Positions 15,988 through 24,739 of a stretch of DNA of 64,000 nt are shown piece after piece. Location of the stretch: contig NZ_RAPS01000001.1 in the NCBI RefSeq assembly GCF_003610255.1, forward strand, positions 7,405,001-7,469,000. The letters run 5' to 3'. Numbering within the stretch: position 1 is the stretch's first letter; the number at the start of each line of letters is the position of its first letter. Under the pieces are notes generated by a model. The model had not been told where the DNA came from, made no database searches, and saw nothing but the letters and a program-made list of their open reading frames with translations. This stretch comes from Streptomyces sp. TLI_171 (GTDB taxonomy: Bacteria > Actinomycetota > Actinomycetes > Streptomycetales > Streptomycetaceae). The position numbers and the translations under genes are program-made.

Positions 15988-18531
15988 GTGCGGCGGGCCG
16001 GGCAGTCTGGTGGAAGCCGGAACGACCGGTGGAACCGGGGAAGGTACCGGGCAGGTGGCCAACTGAGCACGCACGGGTTCGAACAGACGCCCGGCCGCGA
16101 CGCGGCGGGCGCCGCTTCCGCGCGCCTGGCCGGACACCGCCTGGTCCCGCTCGCCACCGCCCTGGTCCAGGACGACGGCCGGATCCTGCACTGGAGCGAG
16201 GAGGCCGAGGCCCTCACCGGCTGGTCCGCCCAGGAGGCGATCGGCGCGTACCCCGCCCGGCTGCTGCTCCCCGAGGAGGCCCGCGAGGCCGGCGAGAAGC
16301 TGTTCCGCCAACTGGTGGCCGGCCGCGGCTGGTCCGGCACCCACCTGATCCGCCGCCGGGACGGCTCACCGATCGAGCTGGAGTTCCACACCTACCCGAT
16401 CGCCGGACCCGACGGGCGCACCCTGCTGCTCGCCACCGCCTCCGACGTGCACACGCTGCGCGAGGTGGAGTCCGACCTGGCCGTGCTGGACGGCTTCTTC
16501 ACCCAGTCCCCGATCGGCCTCGCCGTCTACGACACCGACCTGCGCTTCGTCCGGCTGAACGAGGCGCTCGCCCGGATCAACGGCCTCACCGTAGAACAGC
16601 ACCTCGGCCGCCGGATCGCCACCGTCCTGCCGGGCATCAACGCCGCCGAGGTGGAGGCCGTGATGCGGCAGGTGCTGACCACCGGCAACCCGGTGATAGA
16701 CGCCCGCTCGCACGGCCGGGTCCCCGGCGACCCGCGCCGCGACCGGGCCTGGTCGGCCTCGTACTTCCGGCTGGAGGACTCCACCGGCCGGGTGCTCGGC
16801 GTGTCCTCCTCCATCATCGACGTCACCGAACGGTTCCAGGCCGAGGCCAGGGCCGCCCGCGCCCAGGAGCGGCTCAGCCTGCTGGCCTCCGCCAGCGCCC
16901 GCATCGGCACCACCCTGGACCTGCGGCGCACCGCCGAGGAGCTGGTCGAGGCGGTCATCCCGCGGTTCGCCGACTTCGCCACCGTCGACCTGCTGGAGCC
17001 GGTGCTGCGCGGCGAGGAGCCCGCGCCGATCCAGCCCGAGAAGTCCATCCAGGTGCGCGCCGTCGCGGTCGGCGAGGCGTACGGCTCCGGCCTGACCGGC
17101 GCCGCCGACCAGATCGGCGGGACCACCGAGTACGGCCCGCACCGGGTCTACACCCAGTGCCTGCGCTCCGGCCGCCCGCTGCTCAAGCCGCACGTCGACG
17201 AGGAGGTGCTGCGCGGGCTCGTCCCCGACCCCGACCGGGTCGGCCCCGGCATGGCCGCCGGCATCCACTCGTACCTGCTGGTGCCGGTGATCGCCCGCGG
17301 CATGGTGCTCGGCGGCGCCGAGTTCGTCCGCACCCGCAACCCCGAGCCGTTCGGCGCCGCGGACGTCTCGCTGGCCGAGGAACTCGTCGCCCGGGCCGCG
17401 CTCGCCATCGACAACGCCCGGCTCTACCGCCGCGAACGCGAGACCGCCCTCACCCTGCAGCGCAGCCTGCTGCCGCAGGAGATCCACCGCACCCTCGGCC
17501 TGGAGATCGCCCACCGCTACCTGCCGTCCAGCGTGGTCAGCGAGGTCGGCGGCGACTGGTTCGACGTGGTGCCGCTGTCCTGCGGGCGGGTCGCGCTGGT
17601 GGTCGGCGACGTGATGGGCCACGGCATCCGGGCCGCCGCCACGATGGGCCAACTGCGCACCGTCGCGCGCACCCTGGCCACCCTCGACCTGCCGCCGGAG
17701 CAGGTCCTCGGGCGGCTCGACGAGACCGCCTCGGCGATCGGCGAGGGCCAGTTCGCCACCTGCGTCTGCGCCGTCTACGACCCCGTCGACCGCACCTTCG
17801 TGATCGCCTCCGCCGGCCACCTCCCGCCGATCCGGGTCGACCCCGACGGCACCCCGCACGTGGTCCACCTGCCGCCCGGCGTGCCGCTCGGCGTCGGCGG
17901 CGGCGGCGGCGCGTTCGAGTCCACCGAGTTCACGCTGCCCGCGGGCTCCACGTTCGCGCTCTACACCGACGGCCTGGTCGAGCGCCGCGGACGCGACCTC
18001 GACGAGGGCATCGACCTGCTGGCCCGCACCCTCTCCACCCCCGGCCGGACCCTGGAGGAGAGCTGCGACGCCGCGCTCTCCGCGCTGGTCACCGACGGCA
18101 CCGAGGACGACATCGCGATGATCATGGCCCGGGTGCTGCCGGTGCCCTCGGACCGGATCGCCACCCTGCTGCTGCCCAGCGAAGGCCCGCTGCCCGCCCG
18201 CGCCCGCCGCTTCACCCGCACCACGCTGGAGAGCTGGGGCCTGTCGGCGCTCATCGACTACGCCGAACTCGTGGTCAGCGAACTCGTCACCAACGCCCTG
18301 CTGCACGCCGACGCCCCGCGCCGGCTGCGGCTGTTCCGCGACCGGACCCTCACCCTGGAGGTCGCCGACGCCGGCGGCCAACCGCCCCGGCTGCGCAGCT
18401 CCGCCGAGGAGGACGAGGGCGGGCGCGGCATCCACCTGGTCAGCGAGCTGGCCCACCGGTGGGGGAGCCGGCCGACCCGGCACGGCAAGGTGGTCTGGGC
18501 GGAGATCGAGCTGCCGTACCGGTCCGGCTGA
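15988..18531 (+). CDS. PAS-PAS-GAF-PP2C phosphatase with ATPase domain
   Basis: A large soluble regulator in the SpoIIE/RsbU style. Order: PAS near residues 50-150 (ILHWSEEAEALTGWS), a second PAS near 165-285, GAF near 300-480, PP2C/SpoIIE phosphatase near 505-705 (VGGDWFDVVPL, VGDVMGHGIRAAA), and an HATPase domain at the end (SELVTNALLHADAP). Such proteins combine anti-sigma-factor kinase and anti-anti-sigma phosphatase activities in stress or development signalling. The start is uncertain: GTG 15988 is given, but the conserved part may begin at CTG 16063, as no ATG lies close. Confidence 0.88.
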   Translation: MRRAGQSGGSRNDRWNRGRYRAGGQLSTHGFEQTPGRDAAGAASARLAGHRLVPLATALVQDDGRILHWSEEAEALTGWSAQEAIGAYPARLLLPEEAREAGEKLFRQLVAGRGWSGTHLIRRRDGSPIELEFHTYPIAGPDGRTLLLATASDVHTLREVESDLAVLDGFFTQSPIGLAVYDTDLRFVRLNEALARINGLTVEQHLGRRIATVLPGINAAEVEAVMRQVLTTGNPVIDARSHGRVPGDPRRDRAWSASYFRLEDSTGRVLGVSSSIIDVTERFQAEARAARAQERLSLLASASARIGTTLDLRRTAEELVEAVIPRFADFATVDLLEPVLRGEEPAPIQPEKSIQVRAVAVGEAYGSGLTGAADQIGGTTEYGPHRVYTQCLRSGRPLLKPHVDEEVLRGLVPDPDRVGPGMAAGIHSYLLVPVIARGMVLGGAEFVRTRNPEPFGAADVSLAEELVARAALAIDNARLYRRERETALTLQRSLLPQEIHRTLGLEIAHRYLPSSVVSEVGGDWFDVVPLSCGRVALVVGDVMGHGIRAAATMGQLRTVARTLATLDLPPEQVLGRLDETASAIGEGQFATCVCAVYDPVDRTFVIASAGHLPPIRVDPDGTPHVVHLPPGVPLGVGGGGGAFESTEFTLPAGSTFALYTDGLVERRGRDLDEGIDLLARTLSTPGRTLEESCDAALSALVTDGTEDDIAMIMARVLPVPSDRIATLLLPSEGPLPARARRFTRTTLESWGLSALIDYAELVVSELVTNALLHADAPRRLRLFRDRTLTLEVADAGGQPPRLRSSAEEDEGGRGIHLVSELAHRWGSRPTRHGKVVWAEIELPYRSG

Positions 18532-18611
18532 CACCCGCCTGGCGGCGACCGGTCGCCCGGGCTGCGGAGCTGACGGACAGTCGGAGAAACCCCTCGCTGA
18601 AAGGCTCCGAC

Positions 18612-19283
18612 GTGCCCGTTCGCATCCTCGCCGCCGCCGGCCTGCTCGCCCTCGCCGCCGGGGCCGCCGCCCTCGCCCCGCAGTCCGGGCCCGCCGGCCT
18701 GCCGCTCGACCCGCCCGGCGCCTCGGCCGACAGTTCCACCAGTGCCGAGCCGAGCGCCGAGCCGAGCGCCGAGCCCAGCCCCGCACCGAGCGGGGCACCG
18801 AGCGCCTCGGCCGGCGCGGAGCCCAGCGGTTCGCCCGTCGCGAGCCCGTCGCCGTCCGGGTCCACGCCGACCGGGCCCACCGACCCGCCGACCGGCACGC
18901 CGCAGCCCACCGCCCCGCCCGCGGCGACCGCCATCGCGATCGGCGGCGTCGCCATCGACCCGAAGATCCCCGGCCGGGCCCGGGTCACCCTCGCCTACAC
19001 CTGCGCCCCGACGGACGGGCCGCGCTCGCTGAACACCTCGGTCGAGCAGACCGACCCGGCGGACCCCGCCACCATCGCGTTCGGCTCCACCCGGACCTCG
19101 CCCACCCTGCTGGTCTGCGACAACACCGCGCAGAGCATCGGCGTGGTCGTCCAGTCCAAGACCAGCAACTGGCTGCCCGGCGTCGACGCCGTGCTGATCA
19201 CCACCCTGACCGACCTCGGCGCCACCCCGCCCGCCGCCGCCGACGCCCGCAAGCTGGTCCTCGACCTGCCGCCCGCGGCCTGA
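18612..19283 (+). CDS. Secreted Ser/Pro-rich protein
   Basis: A 223-residue protein with an N-terminal signal peptide (VPVRILAAAGLLALAAG), a low-complexity linker of Ser/Glu/Pro/Ala repeats (about residues 36-105, encoded by 12-bp tandem units), and a C-terminal beta-rich domain of about 115 residues with two Cys (131 and 169) that could form a disulfide. Start is GTG 18612 with GAAAGG upstream. The linker suggests an exported domain held away from the wall. Function unknown. Confidence 0.72.
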   Translation: MPVRILAAAGLLALAAGAAALAPQSGPAGLPLDPPGASADSSTSAEPSAEPSAEPSPAPSGAPSASAGAEPSGSPVASPSPSGSTPTGPTDPPTGTPQPTAPPAATAIAIGGVAIDPKIPGRARVTLAYTCAPTDGPRSLNTSVEQTDPADPATIAFGSTRTSPTLLVCDNTAQSIGVVVQSKTSNWLPGVDAVLITTLTDLGATPPAAADARKLVLDLPPAA

Positions 19284-19294
19284 CGCCGCGTCAA

Positions 19295-19332
19295 CGACCC
19301 GGCGCGCCGCCCGTCCGGGGGCGTCCGGGTCG
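19295..19332 (+). terminator. Imperfect hairpin after the secreted-protein gene
   Basis: CGACCCGG (19295-19302) pairs exactly with CCGGGTCG (19325-19332), with further partial GC pairing inside. It lies 11 bases after a stop codon and before an independently transcribed MFS gene. The long interior makes it weaker evidence than the other hairpins in the window. Confidence 0.4.
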
Positions 19333-19367
19333 CGGAGACTGGACGCCGGACGGAAGGAAGCCCGCGG

Positions 19368-20768
19368 ATGACCCAGCCCACGACGGCCACCGCCACCACC
19401 CCGGAGGTGCGCCGCTGGCGGGCCCTCGCGGTATGCCTGGTCGCCGGGTTCATGACCCTGCTCGACGTGTCGATCGTCAACGTCGCCCTGCCGTCCGTGC
19501 GCAGCGGGCTGCACATGTCCGAGGCCGGCCTGCAGTGGGTGCTGTCCGGTTACTCGCTGGCCTTCGGACTGGTCCTGGTGCCCGCCGGCCGGCTCGGCGA
19601 CGCGATCGGCCGCCGCCCGGTGTTCCTCACCGGCCTGGCCCTGTTCACCGCCACCAGCGCGCTCGCGGGCGCCGCCCAGAACGAGATCTGGCTGGTGGTC
19701 GCCCGGCTGCTGCAGGGCATGGCGGGCGGCCTGCTGGTGCCGCAGGTGTCCGGCTTCATCCAGCAGCTCTTCCGCGGCGGCGAGCGGGCCCGTGCGTTCG
19801 GCCTGCTCGGCACCACCATCGGCTTCTCCACCGCCGTCGGCCCGCTGCTCGGCGGGCTGCTGATCGCCGCGTTCGGCACCGCCGAGGGCTGGCGGTGGGT
19901 GTTCTACGTCAACCTGCCGATCGGCATCGCCGTCCTCCCGTTCGCCCGCCGCCTGCTGCCCGCACCCACCCCCGACACCTGCTCCCGCCGGGACTTCGAC
20001 CCCGTGGGCGTGCTGCTGCTCGGCGCGGGCACCGTCCTGCTGCTGCTCCCGCTGGTGCAGGCGCAGTGGCACGACCCGCGCAAGTGGCTGCTGCTGGGCT
20101 GCTCCGCCGCGCTGCTGGCGGCGTTCGTCGAGTGGGAGCGCCGGTACGCGCGGCGGCACGAGCCGCTGGTGCACCCCGCGCTGTTCGGCACGGGCTCGTT
20201 CACCAGCGGCGCACTGGTCTCGCTGCTGTACTTCGCCGGGTTCACCGCGGTGTTCTTCGTCTTCACGCTGTACCTGCAGTCCGGTCGGCACTACACCGCG
20301 CTGCAGGCCGGTCTCGCCATCACCCCCTTCGCGCTGGCCTCCGCCGTCGCCTCCACCATCGGCGGGCGGATCGTGGTCCGTTTCGGGCGGCGGCTGATCG
20401 TGGTCGGCCTGGCCACCGTCGCGGTCGGCCTGGCGCTGGCCGCGCTCACCGTCCACCTTTTCAACGGGCCGTACGTCGGCTGGGCCACCGCGCTCCCGCT
20501 GCTGCTCGCGGGCCTGGGGAGCGGCCTGGTGGTCTCGCCGAACCAGGCGCTGACCCTCAGCGACGTGCCGGTCGCCCGGGCCGGGTCGGCCGGGGGAGTG
20601 CTGCAGACCGCGCAGCGGATCGGTTCCGCCGCGGGCATCGCCACCGTCGGCGCGACCTTCTTCGCCCACCTGCACACCCCGGCCGACTACCCGGCGGCCT
20701 TCCAGCTGAGCCTGGCCGTGGTGATCGGCTTCGTGCTGCTGGCCTTGGCCGCGGCGCTGCGGACCTGA
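19368..20768 (+). CDS. MFS transporter, DHA2 drug-efflux type
   Basis: A 466-residue integral membrane protein with about 14 transmembrane helices. It carries the family motifs: LDVSIVNVALPSV in helix 1, GRLGDAIGRRPVF after helix 2, and the helix-5 segment GFSTAVGPLLGGLL (motif C of proton antiporters). It probably exports a drug-like molecule in exchange for protons. The ribosome site GGAAGGAAG precedes the ATG. No adjacent regulator remains; the flanking 20.8-21.1 kb holds only remnants. Confidence 0.9.
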   Translation: MTQPTTATATTPEVRRWRALAVCLVAGFMTLLDVSIVNVALPSVRSGLHMSEAGLQWVLSGYSLAFGLVLVPAGRLGDAIGRRPVFLTGLALFTATSALAGAAQNEIWLVVARLLQGMAGGLLVPQVSGFIQQLFRGGERARAFGLLGTTIGFSTAVGPLLGGLLIAAFGTAEGWRWVFYVNLPIGIAVLPFARRLLPAPTPDTCSRRDFDPVGVLLLGAGTVLLLLPLVQAQWHDPRKWLLLGCSAALLAAFVEWERRYARRHEPLVHPALFGTGSFTSGALVSLLYFAGFTAVFFVFTLYLQSGRHYTALQAGLAITPFALASAVASTIGGRIVVRFGRRLIVVGLATVAVGLALAALTVHLFNGPYVGWATALPLLLAGLGSGLVVSPNQALTLSDVPVARAGSAGGVLQTAQRIGSAAGIATVGATFFAHLHTPADYPAAFQLSLAVVIGFVLLALAAALRT

Positions 20769-20778
20769 CCCCCCGTCA

Positions 20779-20864
20779 CCCCGGCCCGCCGCCCAGCGCA
20801 TCGTCCACCACCCGCGCCACCTCCTCCGCGGAGCCGGCCAGGACACCCGACAGCGAGACGTGCC
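20779..20864 (-). pseudogene. 3' scrap of a lost minus-strand gene
   Basis: Read on the minus strand, this stretch gives a clean C-terminal tail (VSLSGVLAGSAEEVARVVDD, then ALGGGPG and a stop). The opposite-strand remnant begins at its upstream edge, so the rest of the gene has been lost. Parent family not identified. Confidence 0.4.
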
Positions 20865-21130
20865 CCTACCCGGACGCTGCCGTTGTCGAACCCCGCTGCC
20901 GCCGACCCTCCGCGACGAGGGCATCCGCACCGCGATCCGGGCCCGCCGCCAGCACCCCGGCCTGACGGCGCCGGTGCTTCCCCGGTACGTCCAGCGCAGC
21001 CACGCCGCCGAACTTCTCGCCGACGCGCCGTGCACCAGCGCATCGGCGACGCCGCCGTCGCGGCCCGGCTGGTGATCACCGAGAGCGCCGTGCACCAGCG
21101 CGTCGGCAACGTCCTCGCCGAGCTCGGCCG
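20860..21130 (+). pseudogene. Remnant of a LuxR-type response regulator
   Basis: Two pieces in different frames match successive parts of a NarL/LuxR response regulator. LPPTLRDEGIRTAIRARRQH (followed by PGL, VLPRYVQRS and AAELLA) is the receiver-domain beta4-alpha4 region. VAARLVITESAVHQRVGNVL (then AELG) is the recognition-helix part of the helix-turn-helix. The phosphoacceptor half and the linker are missing and the frame is broken, so no functional product is possible. Confidence 0.65.
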
Positions 21131-21149
21131 GTCACCCGCGGGCGACCGT

Positions 21150-21201
21150 CCCGCCGGGGCAGTGGCGGCTCACCCGGCTGAGCCGTCACTGCCCCGGCGG
21201 G
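21150..21201 (-). terminator. Long hairpin at the end of the FAD monooxygenase gene
   Basis: Arms 21150-21172 and 21179-21201 pair over about 23 bases with a single mismatch, around a 6-base loop (CCCGGC). It begins 7 bases beyond the stop of the minus-strand monooxygenase gene and would end its transcript. It also shields the locus from the remnant region. Confidence 0.75.
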
Positions 21202-21207
21202 CTGCGG

Positions 21208-22878
21208 TCAGCTCAGCCCGGCCACGCCGCGCACGCCCACCCGCAGCGCGGCCACCGGGTCGCCGACGGCGCCGGTGGCCCGCCAGCCGATGAACCCGTC
21301 GGGCCGGACCAGCACGGCGCCGCCGGGCCGCAGCCCGTACGAGGCGGGCCAGCCGACCGGGGCGACCGGCCCGGCCGGGCGGGCGCCCGACGGGGCGTCG
21401 GGCAGCGGCTCGGGCCGCAGGTCGCCGCCCTCGCCGACCAGGAAGCAGCGCACCGGCACGCCGGTCTCCGCGGCGACCTGCCGGGCCGCGTCCGGCCAGC
21501 GGGCGCCGTCGGCCGCCGGGGCGAGCAGCACCGGCGCGTCGGTGAACAGGTCGAGGGTGGAGCGCCGGGCGCCCTGGGCGTCCCGGACCCAGACGTGCGG
21601 CGCGCGGGTGCCGACCTCGCCCGTCGCGGCGAAGCGCTCCGGGATGACGCCCGCGGTGGCGTCCGCGCCGACCAGCGCGCCCTCGACGTAGCGGTAGCCG
21701 AGCGCCACCGCGAGGACGTTGGTGCGCGGCCCGCCGACCGGGGCCGCGTCGAAGCCGGGGTGCTGGTGCTCCACCGAGCGCGCCGCGGCCCGCGCGGCGG
21801 TCTGCACGGCGACCGGCCGGCGCTCCACGCCGTAGGAGTCGAGCAGCCGGGGGCCGCCCCACCCGCCGAGCACGGCGGCCAGCTTCCAGGCCAGGTTGTG
21901 CGCGTCCTGGATGCCGGTGTTGGAGCCGAACGCCCCGGTGGGCGGCATCTCGTGGGCGGAGTCGCCGCACAGGAACACCCGCCCGGCGGAGTAGCGGTCG
22001 GCGACCCGTTCGGCGGCGTGCCAGGGCGCGCGGCCGGTGATCTCCACCTCCAGGTCGGGCACGCCCGCCGCGGCCCGGATGTGGGCGATGCACCGGGCGT
22101 CCGTGAAGTCCTCGACGTCCTCGCCGCGTTCGGGGTGCCAGGGCAGGTGGAACACCCACTGCTCGCGGTTGTCGACGGGCAGCAGCGCGCCCGCGCCGGC
22201 CGGGTCGGTGAGGTAGCAGGCGATGAACAGGCGGTCGCCCACCACGTCGGCGAGCCGCTTGGCCCGGAAGGTGACGCTGACGTTGTGGAACAGGTCGCCG
22301 CGCCCGGACTGCCCGATGCCGAGCCGCTCCCGGACGGGGCTGCGCGGACCGTCCGCCGCGATCAGGTAGTCCGCGCGGACCTCGCGCTCCTCACCGGTGG
22401 CCCGGTCCCGCAGACGGGCCGTCACCCCGTCGGCGTCCTGCTCGAAGGTCAGCAGTTCGGTGTTGAAGCGGACGTCGCCGAGCTCGGCGGCGTGCCGCTG
22501 CAGCACCGGCTCCAGGTCGTTCTGGCTGCACAGGCACCACCCGGACGGGCTGAACCTGGCGAGGCCCCCGCCCGGGTCGATCTCCCGGAACAGCCACTCC
22601 TGCTCGCCGCCGGAGAGCGTCTCGGCCTGCAGGATGCCGTGGTTGTCGGCCAGCACCGAGGCGGCGTCGCGGATGTCCTGCTCGACGCCGGCGACCCGGA
22701 ACAGCTCCATCGTCCGCAGGTTGTTCCCGCGCCCGCGCGGGTGCCGGGAGGTCTCCGCGTGCCGTTCCACCAGCAGGTGCGGTACGCCGAGCCGGCCGAG
22801 GAAAAGCGAGGCCGACAGTCCGACCAGCGAACCGCCGGTGATCAGGACCGGAACCCGGTCCGCCATCTGTGTGTTCAT
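21208..22878 (-). CDS. FAD-dependent aromatic polyketide hydroxylase (WhiE-ORFVIII-like)
   Basis: A 556-residue flavoprotein monooxygenase of the PHBH/PgaE class. FAD-binding motifs: VLITGGSLVGLSASLFLG near the start, YLIAADGPRSPVRERL in the middle, and GDSAHEMPPTGAFGSN near residue 300. The C-terminus has the thioredoxin-like tail of aromatic polyketide hydroxylases (VLVRPDGFIGWRA). It would hydroxylate the cyclised polyketide using NAD(P)H and oxygen. It diverges from the polyketide genes exactly as the hydroxylase gene does in whiE. The start at 22878 (MNTQMADRVP) has GGAG upstream. Confidence 0.88.
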   Translation of the reverse strand: MNTQMADRVPVLITGGSLVGLSASLFLGRLGVPHLLVERHAETSRHPRGRGNNLRTMELFRVAGVEQDIRDAASVLADNHGILQAETLSGGEQEWLFREIDPGGGLARFSPSGWCLCSQNDLEPVLQRHAAELGDVRFNTELLTFEQDADGVTARLRDRATGEEREVRADYLIAADGPRSPVRERLGIGQSGRGDLFHNVSVTFRAKRLADVVGDRLFIACYLTDPAGAGALLPVDNREQWVFHLPWHPERGEDVEDFTDARCIAHIRAAAGVPDLEVEITGRAPWHAAERVADRYSAGRVFLCGDSAHEMPPTGAFGSNTGIQDAHNLAWKLAAVLGGWGGPRLLDSYGVERRPVAVQTAARAAARSVEHQHPGFDAAPVGGPRTNVLAVALGYRYVEGALVGADATAGVIPERFAATGEVGTRAPHVWVRDAQGARRSTLDLFTDAPVLLAPAADGARWPDAARQVAAETGVPVRCFLVGEGGDLRPEPLPDAPSGARPAGPVAPVGWPASYGLRPGGAVLVRPDGFIGWRATGAVGDPVAALRVGVRGVAGLS

Positions 22879-23115
22879 CAACTCTGCTCCATCCGTGCGG
22901 GGCGCTGGACGCGCCAGACGGGATATCCATCCCCCGTCGTCGACGTGCACTCAGGGTGCTTCGCCCGGATGGCCGCGAAGTCTCGCGCGGGCTGCCGAAC
23001 CGACCTGACGATCGAGGGCGAACCAACTCCCGCCCCGCCGACCCTCCCGGCCACCTCGGCCCGCATCCGCTGTCGGCGAAGGGCCATCTGTGAACGAACG
23101 ACAGGATCCGTTGCC
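22879..23115. promoter_or_regulatory. Divergent promoter region of the pigment-type locus
   Basis: A 237-bp interval between the divergently transcribed hydroxylase and the SchA/CurD-type gene must carry promoters in both directions. I could not pick out a confident -10/-35 pair or a developmental sigma-factor motif by eye, nor a good palindrome. In S. coelicolor whiE the equivalent gap holds two sporulation-controlled promoters, so that is the model to test. Confidence 0.5.
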
Positions 23116-24258
23116 ATGACCCTGCTCTCCGAATCCGTGGAGAAGACCACCGGCCGGCCCACCCCGGGCCGGCTTCGCGTCGTCCTGATGCTGGACGTCC
23201 ACGAGGGCGCCCAGGACCGTTTCCTGGACGCCTACGAACTGCTGCGCTACCAGGTCTCCGCCGTGCCCGGGCACGTCAGCGACCAGCTCTGCCAGTCCAT
23301 CGACGACCCCAACCGCTGGCTGATCACCAGCGAGTGGGAGAGCGCCGAACCCTTCCTCGCCTGGGTCGACAGCCCCTCCCACCGCGAGATGGTCAAGCCC
23401 ATGCACGGCTGCGTCCGCGACACCCGCTCGCTGCGCTACACCGTGCTGCGCGAGACCCACGGAGCCGTCGCCACCGACACCGACGCCGCCCCGCTGCGGC
23501 CCGGCGAGCACCACCCGGGCGTGCCCGGCGTGCCGCGCCCCGGCCCGGACGGGGTGGTCCGGCACGCGCTGAGCTTCACCGTGCGGCCCGGCGCCGAGGG
23601 CAAGGCCGCCGAACTGCTCTCCGCCTACCGCTCCCCGCAGGCCCGGGTCGACGACACCACCCGCCTGCTGCGCACCTCGCTGTTCATGCGCGGCAACCGC
23701 GTGGTGCGCTGCGTCGAGGTGGCCGGCGACCTGGTCGCGGCGCTGCGGCACGTCGCCCGGCAGCCCGAGGTGCGCGCCGTCGAGGAGGCGATCAACCCGT
23801 ACCTGGAGGAGGACCGCGACCTCGACGACCCGCTGTCCGCCCGGGACTTCTTCCAGCGCGCCGCGCTGCCCGCGGTCCACCACCACGCCGCGCTGAAGAC
23901 CGGCCGGACCCAGCGGCACGCCTACCTGTACCCGGTGCGCCCCGGCTGCGGGGCCGCGCTCGCCGAACTGCTGGCCAGCGAGGACGAGCACGCCGTCGCC
24001 GACCCCGGCGGGCCGCTGGTGCGGGCGACCGTCTACCGGCACGAGGACCTGGTGGTCCGGCTGGTCGACCTGCTCGCCGACCCCGCCGCCGACCCGGCCA
24101 CCGCGCTGGGCGTGGCCGGCCTGCGCGCCGCCGCCGTCCTCGGCAAGCTCGCCGAGGTCCCCGCCGAGCACCCCGTGCCCAGCGCCGACGGCCTGCGCCA
24201 CCTGCTGGCCGAGTGCGCGATGACCCCGGTCACCGACCGCACCTCCGCCGACGCCTGA
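23116..24258 (+). CDS. SchA/CurD-type pigment biosynthesis protein (WhiE-ORFI-like)
   Basis: A 380-residue protein of the SchA/CurD group found in spore-pigment polyketide clusters. Residues 16-115 resemble an antibiotic-biosynthesis monooxygenase (ABM) ferredoxin-like domain (RVVLMLDVHEGAQDRFLDAY). A second, SchA/CurD domain follows (about 140-260), and the C-terminus repeats the ABM-like pattern (HAYLYPVRPGCGAALAELLA). Its chemical role is not established in the literature I know. It is the first gene of the rightward polyketide operon, with ATG 23116. Confidence 0.82.
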   Translation: MTLLSESVEKTTGRPTPGRLRVVLMLDVHEGAQDRFLDAYELLRYQVSAVPGHVSDQLCQSIDDPNRWLITSEWESAEPFLAWVDSPSHREMVKPMHGCVRDTRSLRYTVLRETHGAVATDTDAAPLRPGEHHPGVPGVPRPGPDGVVRHALSFTVRPGAEGKAAELLSAYRSPQARVDDTTRLLRTSLFMRGNRVVRCVEVAGDLVAALRHVARQPEVRAVEEAINPYLEEDRDLDDPLSARDFFQRAALPAVHHHAALKTGRTQRHAYLYPVRPGCGAALAELLASEDEHAVADPGGPLVRATVYRHEDLVVRLVDLLADPAADPATALGVAGLRAAAVLGKLAEVPAEHPVPSADGLRHLLAECAMTPVTDRTSADA

Positions 24259-24307
24259 GCGCCCGTCACCCCGAACCGTCCGCACCGCCCCGAGAGGAAG
24301 TCCCACC

Positions 24308-24739
24308 GTGACCACCGAGATGCCACGCGTCGTCCACGTCGACGACGCGCCCCCGAACCGCAAGCGCGGCGGCGACCTGCGGGCCATGCTCACCCCGACC
24401 GTCTGCGGCGCGACCAGCGGGTTCATGGGGGTGGCGATCGTCGAACCGGGCGACCGGATCGGCGAGCACTACCACCCGTACTCCGAGGAGTTCGTGTTCG
24501 TGATGTCCGGCGACCTGGAGGTCGACCTGGACGGCGTCACCCAGGTGCTGCGGCCCGACCAGGGGCTGATGATCCCGGTCGGGATGCGGCACCGGTTCCG
24601 CAACGTCGGCAGCACCGAGGCCCGGATGGTCTTCCACCTCGGCCCGCTCGCCCCGCGCCCCGAGCTCGGGCACGTCGACACCGAGGAGGAGCGCGCGACG
24701 GAAGCCGGCCCGCCGGAACCCGCTGGGGCGGCCTCGTGA
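24308..24739 (+). CDS. Cupin-domain protein (WhiE-ORFII-like)
   Basis: A 143-residue single cupin. Metal-binding pattern GEHYHPYSEEFVFVMSGDL is near residue 57-75, and the second motif is PVGMRHRFRN. Cupins in type II polyketide clusters assist cyclisation or stabilise intermediates; the exact WhiE-ORFII role is unknown. The GTG at 24308 has GAGAGGAAG upstream, and its stop overlaps the KS-alpha start as GTGA. Confidence 0.88.
   Translation: MTTEMPRVVHVDDAPPNRKRGGDLRAMLTPTVCGATSGFMGVAIVEPGDRIGEHYHPYSEEFVFVMSGDLEVDLDGVTQVLRPDQGLMIPVGMRHRFRNVGSTEARMVFHLGPLAPRPELGHVDTEEERATEAGPPEPAGAAS

Noticed and set aside
18258..21095. Very long open frame on the minus strand (945 codons)
   Set aside because: It is antisense to the phosphatase C-terminus, secreted-protein and MFS genes. 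Its translation is Gly/Arg/Asp-rich low complexity with no domain, a known effect of high third-position GC.
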